Shown: positions 54,599-63,432 of the stretch, piece by piece
Position numbering within the stretch: the stretch's first letter is position 1
Layout: each line of letters opens with the position of its first letter
Assembly (NCBI GenBank): GCA_965248915.1
Contig: OZ252216.1
Span: 2,666,001 to 2,730,000, forward strand
Reading direction: 5' to 3'
Origin: CBDFLA01 sp965248915
GTDB lineage: Bacteria > Pseudomonadota > Alphaproteobacteria > M2410
DNA length: 64,000 nucleotides
Notes under the pieces: model-generated
Database searches by the model: none
Told to the model about the DNA's origin: nothing
The model's input: the letters and a program-made list of their open reading frames with translations, nothing else
Program-made: the position numbers and the translations under genes

Positions 54599-55391
54599 AT
54601 GAGCGATACGCAATCAGCGAATTCCGCCACCGAATCGCAAGCCGCGACACCGCCAGAGATCCGCACCCTCGAATTCTCGGATATTGGAAGGCCCTCAGGT
54701 TGGGCACAAAAGATTTTCGGGCAGCACCATTGTTTGGACTTTTCTTCTCCGCCATATATGCCGTCGGCGGTTGGATACTTTTCGTGTTGCTCACTATTTT
54801 CAATCTGCCTTTTCTTGTCTATCCGCTGGCGATCGGATTCGCGCTTATCGCACCATTTGTAGCGGCAGGTCTCTACGATGTTTCCAGGCGTCGAGAGCAA
54901 GGCCTTGACCTCACTTGGTCGTCCACCCTTGGATCCATCCGCAATGCCGGACGGCAGGATCTTGGTTGGATGGCGTTAGTGGCCGGATTTACACTCATTG
55001 TTTGGATGGACATTGCAGCATTTTTGTTCTTCGGGTTCATTGGATTTAGGCCTCCAGGAATTACAGAACTCTTGACCCAGATATTCACGACCCCTCAGGT
55101 TTGGTCTTTCTATTCCTCGGAAATGTAAGTGGCGCCATATTGGCACTCGCGGTCTTTTCCATAAGCGTGGTCTCGGTTCCTCTTCTTTTCGATCGCAAAG
55201 TCGATTTCGTCACAGCAATGGTTACGAGCGTCAAAAGCGTTCGCGCCAATCCACGACCGATGGTGGCCTGGTGCATCATCATCGGCCTGCTTCTCGGATT
55301 CGCCTTGATGACCGCCCTCATTGGCTTATTGATTGTCTTACCGATCCTTGGCCATGCGTCGTGGCATTTGTACAGAAGGGCCATCGTCTAG
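54599..55391 (+). pseudogene. DUF2189 membrane protein gene with two frameshifts
   Basis: The ATG at 54599 opens a frame reading ATPPEIRTLEFSDIG, which then goes out of register. The family sequence resumes one frame away as ALRLGTKDFRAAPLFGLFFSAIYAVGGW from about 54691, runs to FTTP near 55094 and ends at a TAA. It resumes again in the third frame as GLVFLFLGNVSGAILALAVFSISVVSVPLLFDRKVDFVTAM and ends properly at 55391 (HASWHLYRRAIV). Restoring one base near 54686-54691 and one near 55094-55098 would give a normal six-segment DUF2189 protein of about 264 residues. Either a decayed gene or two deletion errors in the assembly. Confidence 0.82.
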
Positions 55392-55521
55392 AATCGTCAT
55401 TGTTTTATGGAAAATGGCCGCAACACTAGTCGCCTGAAAGCGCTAGGCTTAATCGAATCTTAGGCGCCAAATTCTAAACTCGAGTCACGTAAACACTAGG
55501 TTTCACTACGGGGTTTGGGTT

Positions 55522-58095
55522 TTGGTGCGTATATTTGAGTCTAAAATCGGACGAGGGTTCCTTGCGCTAGCGCTTGCCAGCATCATTTGCGTGGCGCCAC
55601 ACGATTTTGCACGTGCGGAAATATACCCTCCAACAGCCCAAAGCGGTGTTCTCGATCTCAGAGACTGGGACTTCAAGACCGATGGTGCCATCGCACTCGA
55701 CGGCGAATGGGGATTTGTTTGGCAAGAACTCGTCTCACCCAGTGATCTTTATTCGCTCAGAAATGCACCCAATGTTTTCATTCCACATGACTGGCGCCAA
55801 TCTCAGGTCAACGGAAACAGCTCCGATGGCTCTGGTTTCGCCACATACCATTTGCAGATTCTCTTGCCTGCAAATACACCTCCTCTCGCCTTCGAGACGG
55901 GCAGCATCTATCACACATTTCAATTGTTCCTAAACGGCAAGCTGGTTGCGGAACAAGGGCAGCCCGGCGAAGACGACCACTCAGAGCAGTCTGTCTCAAT
56001 GACTGCCCTCTACACGCCAATATCAGTAGAAGCACAAGCGAGTGACAACCTAAGTCTGGTGGTGCATGTATCAAACTTCGTTCACGCCGAAGGCGGCATA
56101 AGACAGTCGATCATTTTAGGAGATGCAAAGCATCTCAAACGGTCTCACAATATCCGATGGGTGGTGCTCGTTTTGATGATTGGGGCCGCGCTCGCCCTAG
56201 CCTTTTATCATTTCTCTCTCTACTTCGCACGCCAAAGGGACTGGGTCTTCGTGTCGTTTGGTGGACTACTGGTCGCGGTCGCGGTTCACGGGACCTGTAC
56301 ATTGGGCATGATTCCGATTTCGTCTCCGCTTCCAATTGACTTGACCGCACTGGCGCTAAAACTCGAATACCTAGCACTCGTTCTAGGGAGCGTCGCCGGT
56401 GTCAATTTTGTCTGGCGTCTCTACCCACAAGTATGTTGGAAATTTGCGCATCGCGCTTTCGTCGTCTACGCCGCGATCGCAGGCCTTTCAATCACCATCC
56501 TTGAGCCGATGACTTTCACCGGTCTGCTCCCGATCTACAAGATCGGTATGTTGGCGGCGATTGGGGCATGCCTCATTTCGGTTGCCGTCGCTGCGTTCAA
56601 GAAATTACCCGGGTCCTATCTGTTTCTCTTAGGGGTCTTTGTATTGGGATTGGGCGTTGGTTCCAGCATCATGGGACACACTGTTACGCACGCAGCCGTA
56701 GGTATCAGAGCCTACATCTCCATCTCCTTCCTCATCCTTGCGCAAGGGGTAATCGTCGGGCGGCGCATTACAACCGCATTTGAAACATCGGAGCGGCTTC
56801 GCTCATCATTGGCACGTGCGAACCTTGAGCTTGAAGATCAAGTCGAAGAGCGGACTAAACTGCTCACGCAATCAACCGAAGAAGCACATATCGCGAAGGA
56901 AGAGGCGGTCCAGGCAAATCGCGTCAAGTCTGAGTTCTTAGCAATGATGAGCCATGAAATCCGCACACCCCTCAACGGTGTCCTCGGCATGGCTGGACTT
57001 CTTGCCAACAGCGATCTATCCAATGACCAGCACTCAAAGCTCGAGGCCATTCGTCAATCTGGCGATGATCTCCTCTATCTCCTCAATGACATTCTCGACT
57101 ACTCGAAAATTGAAGCTGGTCAACTAAAACTGGAATCTCGTGAGTTCAATCTCGCCGCAGTCATCAACAGATGCGCAAGACTATGGGAGCCGCAGGCCAA
57201 AGCCAAGGGTTTGCGATTCAATTTGGAAGTAGATTGCCCAGAACATCTCAATGTCGTTGGCGATGATCACAGGCTCCTCCAAGTGACAAGCAATCTTGTA
57301 AGCAATGCATTCAAATTCACTTCCTGCGGAGGTATCACACTAAGAGTGGAGATACTCTCTCGGGAGCGGGATGAATCGAGCGTCCGAATTTCGGTGACAG
57401 ATTCAGGAAGCGGTATTCCACTGGACGCTCAAGGCAGGCTGTTTTCTTCCTTTGTTCAAGGCGACATAACCATCACCCGTAAATACGGGGGCAGTGGCCT
57501 CGGGCTTTCGATCTGCAAGCGCCTCACTGAAATGATGGGCGGTACAATCGAGTTCTGGTCCTGGGAAGGTAAAGGGTCCAAATTTTGGATCGATATCACT
57601 TTGCCAGAAGCATCAAATGGTTCTGAACATGAGGGAGGTTCATCCTTTACAAAAAGTGATGGGGCGACGCAGAAACGCATGCTCGTGGTCGATGACAATG
57701 CAATCAATCGACGTCTGGCCTGTGAACTACTGCAAGCCGAGGGCCACAAAGTTGAGACAGCGGTCAACGGTTACGAAGCAGTGCAGATCGTCATCAGCGC
57801 TGCGCCAGGGTACTTTGATGCGGTTATTATGGATGTTCATATGCCAAAGATGAATGGTACCGACGCCACACGCGAAATTCGCCAACACTATGGCAATAAT
57901 GATCTCCCAATCATTGGACTAACGGCAGATGCCATGGCCGGAGACAAAGAAAAGCTGCTAAACGCGGGCATGTCGGCTTACGTCACAAAGCCGATCAATC
58001 CCGACGAGTTCTTTGCAGCCATTGAAGAAAGCTGCGCTCAAGAAAAGACAAGCAGCACAACCAACCAATCCACAAAGAACCGCCTCGCCAGCTAG
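55522..58095 (+). CDS. Hybrid sensor histidine kinase, 7TMR-DISM type
   Basis: An 857-residue membrane sensor. After a signal-like segment, residues about 35-205 form a periplasmic jellyroll (DWDFKTDGAIALDGEWGFVWQ, NLSLVVHVSNFVHAEGG) of the 7TMR-DISMED2 kind. Seven membrane segments follow (about 212-415), then a coiled coil (LELEDQVEERTKLL). HisKA has H478 (SHEIRTPLNG), HATPase has NLVSNAFKFT and GSGLGLSICK, and a receiver domain has D771 (MDVHMPKMNG) and the switch lysine in YVTKPINP. The periplasmic module suggests sensing a carbohydrate-like ligand. Starts are TTG 55522 or GTG 55525. No partner regulator is adjacent. Confidence 0.93.
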   Translation: MVRIFESKIGRGFLALALASIICVAPHDFARAEIYPPTAQSGVLDLRDWDFKTDGAIALDGEWGFVWQELVSPSDLYSLRNAPNVFIPHDWRQSQVNGNSSDGSGFATYHLQILLPANTPPLAFETGSIYHTFQLFLNGKLVAEQGQPGEDDHSEQSVSMTALYTPISVEAQASDNLSLVVHVSNFVHAEGGIRQSIILGDAKHLKRSHNIRWVVLVLMIGAALALAFYHFSLYFARQRDWVFVSFGGLLVAVAVHGTCTLGMIPISSPLPIDLTALALKLEYLALVLGSVAGVNFVWRLYPQVCWKFAHRAFVVYAAIAGLSITILEPMTFTGLLPIYKIGMLAAIGACLISVAVAAFKKLPGSYLFLLGVFVLGLGVGSSIMGHTVTHAAVGIRAYISISFLILAQGVIVGRRITTAFETSERLRSSLARANLELEDQVEERTKLLTQSTEEAHIAKEEAVQANRVKSEFLAMMSHEIRTPLNGVLGMAGLLANSDLSNDQHSKLEAIRQSGDDLLYLLNDILDYSKIEAGQLKLESREFNLAAVINRCARLWEPQAKAKGLRFNLEVDCPEHLNVVGDDHRLLQVTSNLVSNAFKFTSCGGITLRVEILSRERDESSVRISVTDSGSGIPLDAQGRLFSSFVQGDITITRKYGGSGLGLSICKRLTEMMGGTIEFWSWEGKGSKFWIDITLPEASNGSEHEGGSSFTKSDGATQKRMLVVDDNAINRRLACELLQAEGHKVETAVNGYEAVQIVISAAPGYFDAVIMDVHMPKMNGTDATREIRQHYGNNDLPIIGLTADAMAGDKEKLLNAGMSAYVTKPINPDEFFAAIEESCAQEKTSSTTNQSTKNRLAS

Positions 58096-58289
58096 TATCT
58101 CGGCGCAAAACCGAACTCACAGAGACACGCGATACATTCAAGGGTCGTCAATTCCAAATCGCGCGATCACAAATTGTTTCTCTCACTGGATCATGATTGA
58201 ACAGATTCCACCATCCTGGCACTATGCCTTAACCATACCGCACGATAGCATTGTCGCTGGATTTTGGGTGTTGGTGTTGGGAGGTGATT

Positions 58290-58970
58290 TTGACTAGGAC
58301 ACAGCGAACCGTCGAGCAACCGCGCTACACACGCTCAGAAGAAGTTGTTAATGCTGCAACGCATGGACTAGGGGCGGCGTTAGGTGTCGCTGGTCTTGTA
58401 TTTCTCATTGTTCGTGCCGTTGCCATCGGAAGAGACGGAAGTGTTTGGGCGGCCGCTATCTACGGATCAGCCCTAATTTTTCTCTATGTTTTTTCGGCAT
58501 TGCATCACGCTATGCCGCACGGCTCTGTGAAGAAGCTCTTCTTGTCCTTCGATCACAGTGGAATTTTCCTCCTCATCGCGGGAAGTTACACGCCTTTCTG
58601 CCTTCTGATGCCGGAAGGACAGAAATGGATTCTGTTTGCGATCATTTGGTCCATGGCTGCGATTGGCATCACCATACAAGTCACAGCGTTCTTAACCGAG
58701 CGGAGCGACGCCTACGAGAAAGTGGCTTACTTGATGCATCTCACTATGGCGTGGATACCTATGGCTTGGGCAGGATCTATTGTGTTTGGCGCCCTCGCCC
58801 CAATCGGATTGTGGCTCCTCGTCGCTGGCGGCCTTGCCTATACAATTGGCGTTGTTTTCTACCTTTGGCGCGACTTACCCTTTAATCATGCGGTTTGGCA
58901 CGTCTTTGTAATCGGCGGCAGCACCTTCCATTTCTTCTCCATATTCTTCTATGTGATCCCAGCGGCCTAA
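58290..58970 (+). CDS. Hemolysin III / PAQR-family membrane protein
   Basis: 226 residues from TTG at 58290, which has GGAGG five bases upstream; the frame is open to 58251. Seven membrane segments are visible. Conserved metal-site residues of the family appear in ALHHAMPHGSVKKLFLSFDHSGIFLLIAGSYTPF and in the last helix region NHAVWHVFVIGGSTFHFFS. Bacterial members (YqfA, hemolysin III) influence membrane lipid state; haemolysis is not implied. Confidence 0.88.
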   Translation: MTRTQRTVEQPRYTRSEEVVNAATHGLGAALGVAGLVFLIVRAVAIGRDGSVWAAAIYGSALIFLYVFSALHHAMPHGSVKKLFLSFDHSGIFLLIAGSYTPFCLLMPEGQKWILFAIIWSMAAIGITIQVTAFLTERSDAYEKVAYLMHLTMAWIPMAWAGSIVFGALAPIGLWLLVAGGLAYTIGVVFYLWRDLPFNHAVWHVFVIGGSTFHFFSIFFYVIPAA

Positions 58971-59026
58971 CTCCAAACCGTCAAAGTCCCACGTTTCATC
59001 ACTATTGCAGATCCAATAATCTGATG

Positions 59027-59043
59027 TTACACATTATGTGTAA
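59027..59043. promoter_or_regulatory. Palindromic operator at the 59064 TetR gene
   Basis: TTACACAT-T-ATGTGTAA, perfect 8-bp arms around one base, ending 20 bases before the regulator's ATG. Size and place fit an autoregulatory TetR site. The TetR, lipoprotein and MBL-like genes downstream would share this promoter. Confidence 0.7.
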
Positions 59044-59063
59044 TTATTTATAAGGTAGTGGCA

Positions 59064-59702
59064 ATGCCCGATCGACACGCTGTTCTCAAAAAAACCCGCC
59101 AGGACTACATACTCGATTCTGCCCGCCACGTTTTGGCTCAAAAGGGTGTGGATGCCACTACAATGGACGACATCGCGGCGGCCGCCGAATACACACGCCG
59201 GACGCTCTATAGCTACTTCACAAGTCGAGACGAAATCCTCTTAACGCTGCACATGCAAGACATCATCCCGCGCCGCCAACGACAGATTGAGGTCATGGAA
59301 AAGGCCGCCACTGGCCTAGAAAAACTTATCTCTTGGGCAAGGACCTATGCCGATTGGGCGTACGAAACACCCCACTCATTTCGCCTACAACTCTATTGGG
59401 ACTACAACGGAATTCACCCAGAAAGACTAAGCGATCAAACATTCACTGAATTCGAGCGTCAAAACGATCAGCTTGCAGACGATTTGAGAACAATCCTATC
59501 GACGGGTATTCGTGATCGAAGCATTCGAAGTGACATTTCGATTGATTCTACGATTGGCCAGTTCATTTACACCCTTCGCGCTGTCTGCGCGCGGGTCATC
59601 TTCGGAAGTTATTCCTTTGCCGAAATGGAGACCTCAACCTACATCGACCATTTCCTTGAAATTTTCGGACGAGGCATTGAAGGAAGGAAAATGTCCTCAT
59701 GA
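59064..59702 (+). CDS. TetR/AcrR-family regulator
   Basis: 212 residues from the ATG at 59064 (AAGG eight bases upstream; GTG 59058 also possible). The N-terminal HTH is YILDSARHVLAQKGVDATTMDDIAAAAEYTRRTLYSYFTSRDEILLTL, the canonical TetR pattern. The helical ligand domain is aromatic-rich (WARTYADWAYETPHSFRLQLYWDYNG), suggesting a hydrophobic ligand. The stop overlaps the next gene by ATGA, so that lipoprotein is its likely target. Confidence 0.9.
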   Translation: MPDRHAVLKKTRQDYILDSARHVLAQKGVDATTMDDIAAAAEYTRRTLYSYFTSRDEILLTLHMQDIIPRRQRQIEVMEKAATGLEKLISWARTYADWAYETPHSFRLQLYWDYNGIHPERLSDQTFTEFERQNDQLADDLRTILSTGIRDRSIRSDISIDSTIGQFIYTLRAVCARVIFGSYSFAEMETSTYIDHFLEIFGRGIEGRKMSS

Positions 59703-60961
59703 GAGTGTGGCACCTCATCTCAGTCTTAACAGTCCTGATTGCGGCGTGTTCACACTCGGCGCATGACACCGAACGACACATTACAGACAGTGACGGAACA
59801 GGCGAGCCTATTGTCATCCCATTTGACATGTATCGCGGTGACATTCGCATGAATGCCGAGATAAACGGTAGGCCCGCACGCATGTTAATTGACAATGGAA
59901 TACTCTCAGACGACCTCCTGTTTTTTGGCAGTCCCGAGGTCGATGGCTTCGACCTCACCTACACAGAAACCATCTCGGTCAAAGGGTCCGGGGAGGGAAG
60001 TGCTGTTCCCTCACGCCGCGCCACGGACATACTGTTGGCATTTCCTGGAATAGAATTTCCAAATCAGCAAGCCGCGGTCACCAACTACACCCCCGGCACA
60101 CCTAATCTTTGGGCTGGCTCCGAAGGTCAAGTAAGTGCCATTTTCTTCAAAAACTATGTGGTTGAAATCGATTTCGATCGCCTGGAACTTTCACTCTGGA
60201 AACCAAGTGACTACGAAGCAGAAGCGAATTTGCTTAGCATTCCGCTCTCAGAACAAGAAAGCGGCATGTGGACGATTCCGGCTACCATTGAAATAGAAGC
60301 GGCCAACCCAGTAAAGATTGCCCTCGCGCTCGACCTCGGCAACTCGAATCCGATTCAAATCTCAATGATCGGGGCGCATGGTTTTCAACCACCAGACAAT
60401 GCGGTGCCTGCAAGCTTAGGATTTGGCATGCAAGGTCCCATCATGGGCTCATTCGCTTCAATCAATGCTCTCACCCTTGGCTCCTATTCTCTACCGAGTA
60501 TCCTCTCAGGTTTCGAGACAGGAATGTCATTTGAGGAAACGCAAGTCGGTATGGAAATTTTGTCACGTTTCACCGTCACGTTTGACTATCCGGGTCATCG
60601 ACTAATGCTTAAGCCAAATAGTCACTACAATGATCCTTATGAAATCGAAGTCTCTGGCATGGTTGTCTCAACAGATTCTGACCGTGCGCCCTATGTATCC
60701 GCTGTACTCAAAGGCTCTGCCGCAATCGAAGCTGGGGTTAAGACAGGGGACAAAATCAGTGCTGTGGGAGGATCCAGCGTCACCGGCAAATCACCCATCG
60801 AGGTGGCTTCCCACTTGGCCCAATCCGGCCAACAGGTCCAAGTCACACTCCAGCGTGACGACCAAGAACTTAAGCTAGAGTTGCCAATTTTCCCCGCACG
60901 ATTCTTCATCAATGATCGCAAGTTTACTGCAAAGGAGCACGAATATCCCTCTACAGAGTAA
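59699..60961 (+). CDS. Lipoprotein with retropepsin-like fold and PDZ domain
   Basis: A 420-residue protein with a lipobox LIAAC (Cys17). The core resembles bacterial aspartyl-protease-like retropepsins: INGRPARMLIDNGILSDDLLFF, then a second beta unit with LALDLGNSNPI and FTVTFDYPGHRLMLKP. The catalytic D-T-G is D65-N-G here, so activity is uncertain. A PDZ domain follows (about 330-400: APYVSAVLKGSAAIEAGVKTGDKISAVGG). It would sit in the periplasm on a membrane. It is coupled to the TetR gene by a four-base overlap. Confidence 0.75.
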   Translation: MRVWHLISVLTVLIAACSHSAHDTERHITDSDGTGEPIVIPFDMYRGDIRMNAEINGRPARMLIDNGILSDDLLFFGSPEVDGFDLTYTETISVKGSGEGSAVPSRRATDILLAFPGIEFPNQQAAVTNYTPGTPNLWAGSEGQVSAIFFKNYVVEIDFDRLELSLWKPSDYEAEANLLSIPLSEQESGMWTIPATIEIEAANPVKIALALDLGNSNPIQISMIGAHGFQPPDNAVPASLGFGMQGPIMGSFASINALTLGSYSLPSILSGFETGMSFEETQVGMEILSRFTVTFDYPGHRLMLKPNSHYNDPYEIEVSGMVVSTDSDRAPYVSAVLKGSAAIEAGVKTGDKISAVGGSSVTGKSPIEVASHLAQSGQQVQVTLQRDDQELKLELPIFPARFFINDRKFTAKEHEYPSTE

Positions 60962-61079
60962 ATCGCCTAAATTGGGAGACAAGATATGACGATCACAACT
61001 CAGTCAGGCAACCAACGCGCCGCTTGACAGGTTGCAAAATACATCTGTTGATATCATTCCACTCTTCAAGGAGGCCCCC

Positions 61080-61793
61080 GTGACTTTCCCTGCAGTACTC
61101 CCGCACGACCCAATTGAGAAAATCGGTGATGATGTCTTCATGGCGAGCGGCAGCGTGAACATCAATCGCATCATCCGCTTCTCACGCAACATGGCAATTG
61201 TCCGCAGGGACCAAAACCTCACCTTGATCAATCCAATTCGCCTAAGCTATAGCGAGCTTGCGCGTCTTGACGATCTCGGCCATGTCAAACACATCATTCG
61301 TCTTGGGGCCTTTCATGGCATGGACGATCCTTTCTACATGGATCGCTACAAGCCAAAGTTTTGGTGTCAGGAAGGCGGCACGACTTACACTCAGCCCGCA
61401 ATCGATCAAGTTTTGACCGAGACCAGCGATCTTCCCTTCGACAACGCCAAGCTCTTTTGCTTCAAAGAAACTCTTCAACCTGAATGCATGCTCCTTCTAC
61501 CAAGCGAACAGAATCTTCTCTTAACTTGTGACGCCATTCAGCACTACGCAGATTACAGCAACTCAAACCTGCCGGCACGCATCATGTCTCCCTTCATTGG
61601 TTTCCCCAAGACCACACTCATAGGTCCCTTCTGGATCAAACTGATGACACCAGAAGGCGCGTCTCTGAGGGGCGAATTTGAAAGACTCCTAGAACTAAAG
61701 TTCGATCGTCTCTTGAGCGCTCACGGAACATTGCTGGAAGCTGATGCGCACAGTGCCGTCGCAAATGCACTTAAAAAAGCATATCCCAGCTGA
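61080..61793 (+). CDS. MBL-fold-like hypothetical protein lacking the metal motif
   Basis: 237 residues from GTG at 61080, five bases after AAGGAGG. Strand order and phrases such as DDVFMASGSVNINRIIRFSRNMAIVRRDQNLTLINPIRLS, HIIRLGAFHGMDDPFYMDRYKPKFW, LLLTCDAIQHYADYSN and DRLLSAHGTLLEADAHS resemble metallo-beta-lactamase-fold proteins. The HxHxDH metal motif is replaced by AFHGMDDPFY, so hydrolase activity is doubtful. Function unknown. It follows the lipoprotein gene and converges on the second TetR gene. Confidence 0.6.
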   Translation: MTFPAVLPHDPIEKIGDDVFMASGSVNINRIIRFSRNMAIVRRDQNLTLINPIRLSYSELARLDDLGHVKHIIRLGAFHGMDDPFYMDRYKPKFWCQEGGTTYTQPAIDQVLTETSDLPFDNAKLFCFKETLQPECMLLLPSEQNLLLTCDAIQHYADYSNSNLPARIMSPFIGFPKTTLIGPFWIKLMTPEGASLRGEFERLLELKFDRLLSAHGTLLEADAHSAVANALKKAYPS

Positions 61794-61812
61794 TTAACAA
61801 GAAACACTGCCC

Positions 61813-62304
61813 CTATGCCTTGTCCACAAGTCTTAGCAAAATACGTCCCTCAATAATATCAAGCAACTCATCCGCACTCGGACCGTCTTCACTCTCCGCA
61901 AGGCGCTCAGACAACCACGTTCGCCAATAGGCGACGATGTTCTTTGCAGCACTTCGATAGGGCTCAATACCCCGCGCCGCCATTGCGATCACCTCCAGAA
62001 ACAACCGCATCGCATCTTCGAATTCAGGAATGTCGCCTGCTTGATCAAGAGTTTGGAGAATTGCTTCTGCATCATGCAAGCCCTCACCAACGAGAAGATT
62101 GAGACCGTCAGCCGTCCTGTCCGTCAACATTGACAGCGCTTCTGCTAACAACGCGTCCTTGTTGCCATAATAGTAGATCAACATCCGGTCGCTAATATCA
62201 GCGTGTTTGGCAAGGGTCCGAATGCCGGAATCCTGAAGCCCGTGTGATAGCAAGTAGTCAAGGACAGCCTCTATGATCAGCTCTTTCTTCGGCTGAGTGG
62301 CCAT
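61813..62304 (-). CDS. TetR-family regulator
   Basis: 163 residues from the ATG at 62304, which has GAGAGGG upstream. The HTH reads LIIEAVLDYLLSHGLQDSGIRTLAKHADISDRMLIYYYGNKDALLAEAL. The ligand domain is short. Two 18-bp palindromes sharing ATGTAG/CTACAT half-sites lie directly upstream in the divergent promoter region, so autoregulation and control of the membrane-protein gene at 62409 are likely. Confidence 0.88.
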   Translation of the reverse strand: MATQPKKELIIEAVLDYLLSHGLQDSGIRTLAKHADISDRMLIYYYGNKDALLAEALSMLTDRTADGLNLLVGEGLHDAEAILQTLDQAGDIPEFEDAMRLFLEVIAMAARGIEPYRSAAKNIVAYWRTWLSERLAESEDGPSADELLDIIEGRILLRLVDKA

Positions 62305-62324
62305 GAACCCTCTCAATTACAAAA

Positions 62325-62342
62325 ATGTAGCGATCGCTACAT
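62325..62342. promoter_or_regulatory. TetR operator 1 (perfect palindrome)
   Basis: ATGTAGCGATCGCTACAT, a perfect 18-bp palindrome 20 bases upstream of the tetR ATG (minus strand). Same ATGTAG/CTACAT half-sites as operator 2. Confidence 0.82.
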
Positions 62343-62349
62343 ACAAATC

Positions 62350-62367
62350 ATGTAGCACCTGCTACAT
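62350..62367. promoter_or_regulatory. TetR operator 2
   Basis: ATGTAGCACCTGCTACAT: outer arms ATGTAGCA/TGCTACAT with an asymmetric CC centre. It starts 25 bases after operator 1 and ends 41 bases before the divergent membrane-protein gene. Confidence 0.8.
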
Positions 62368-62408
62368 ATCATGCAATCCTAGGATCAACCGGGCAAGGAG
62401 CAGTTGCG

Positions 62409-62855
62409 ATGCCTGACAACAAGTCCCTGAATTTCTGGTGCAACGCATTGATTGGCGCCGCCATCTTCACCATCGCCTTGAGCCTATCATTCATCTTGCC
62501 GCCCCTCTTCGGCATGTCCTACTTCAATTTCCTGTTTTTTGGACACGCCACCTTTCCGGCAGCGATCAGTGATGTCGGTCTCCACTATGTGTATTTCCTG
62601 TACGGTCTCGTTGGCGCGATCACTATTGGGTGGATGATACCCATGCTCTATCTAGCAAACGGCCCCATCCGCGCCGGTGACAAAACAGCCTTCAAGGTTT
62701 TTGGCCTGACGCTCGCAATCTGGTTTGTGGTCGACAGCCTTGTCTCAATTGCCAACGGATTTTGGCAAAATGCAGCGTCAAATGTGTCGCTTGCACTCCT
62801 TTTTGTCATCCCATTGACGATGATCAGACGGCATTTGAACCACAAAGGCCGCTGA
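62409..62855 (+). CDS. Small integral membrane protein, unknown function
   Basis: A 148-residue protein with four hydrophobic segments: ALIGAAIFTIALSLSFILPPLF, YVYFLYGLVGAITIGWMIPML, FGLTLAIWFVVDSLVSIANGFW and NVSLALLFVIPLTMI. The loop PIRAGDKTAF is basic on the inside. I do not recognise the family. Divergent from tetR across two operators, it is the probable regulated target. GGAG lies about 12 bases before its ATG. Confidence 0.75.
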   Translation: MPDNKSLNFWCNALIGAAIFTIALSLSFILPPLFGMSYFNFLFFGHATFPAAISDVGLHYVYFLYGLVGAITIGWMIPMLYLANGPIRAGDKTAFKVFGLTLAIWFVVDSLVSIANGFWQNAASNVSLALLFVIPLTMIRRHLNHKGR

Positions 62856-62894
62856 GGTTACCGAATTCGATTGAATGATCCGCCATATTATGCA

Positions 62895-62912
62895 AGTATT
62901 TGTACAAATACT
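62895..62912. promoter_or_regulatory. Palindromic operator at the MarR gene
   Basis: AGTATTTGTACAAATACT, a perfect 18-bp palindrome whose end is 19 bases before the MarR ATG at 62932. TATAAT at 62915-62920 follows directly and could be the -10 element, so a bound regulator would block its own promoter. Confidence 0.82.
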
Positions 62913-62931
62913 GTTATAATATGGAGAAGAC

Positions 62932-63432
62932 ATGGCAGATTTCCTGGACGACTTTGGGCCAGCGGTCCTGGGGCCCCAATTGCTTCGCTTGCTCAATATC
63001 ATCATTGATGACTCAACCGCGGCTTTACAAGACCGGAATACGGACCTGCCCTCGCATCTCTCGTCAACCCTGCTCGTTCTCGGTCGCAAAGGCGCCTGCG
63101 GGAAGGTCGACATAGCGCGCGAGCTCGGTGTCACACACCAGCTAACGACCCACCGGATTGGACTTCTGAAGGAATTAGAACTCGTCGCGGAAAAACCCGA
63201 TCCAAAAGACCGTCGGCGAACAATCTTAACGCTCTCAAAAACCGGGCAGCGCCGGGTCAAAGTTTTGAACGGCATATGTGTGGATCTTGAGAATGCCTAT
63301 GCGGAGCTGTTTTCTGAACTTGGGGTTGACCTCTTCAACACCGTGATTCGAGCGCGCAAAGCACTGGAAACCAAATCTCTTCAGGTCCGCCTTGCAGAAC
63401 ATGCACAAGCTTCTTCGAGAAAGGCATCATAG
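62932..63432 (+). CDS. MarR-family regulator
   Basis: A 166-residue winged-HTH protein. The recognition region is GACGKVDIARELGVTHQLTTHRIGLLKELELVAEKPDPKDRRRTILTLSKTGQRRV, where the D-x-R-R wing motif is typical of MarR. Flanking helices form the dimer interface. GGAG precedes the ATG. The gene abuts a CPBP protease gene (no gap), which it may control together with itself. Confidence 0.88.
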   Translation: MADFLDDFGPAVLGPQLLRLLNIIIDDSTAALQDRNTDLPSHLSSTLLVLGRKGACGKVDIARELGVTHQLTTHRIGLLKELELVAEKPDPKDRRRTILTLSKTGQRRVKVLNGICVDLENAYAELFSELGVDLFNTVIRARKALETKSLQVRLAEHAQASSRKAS

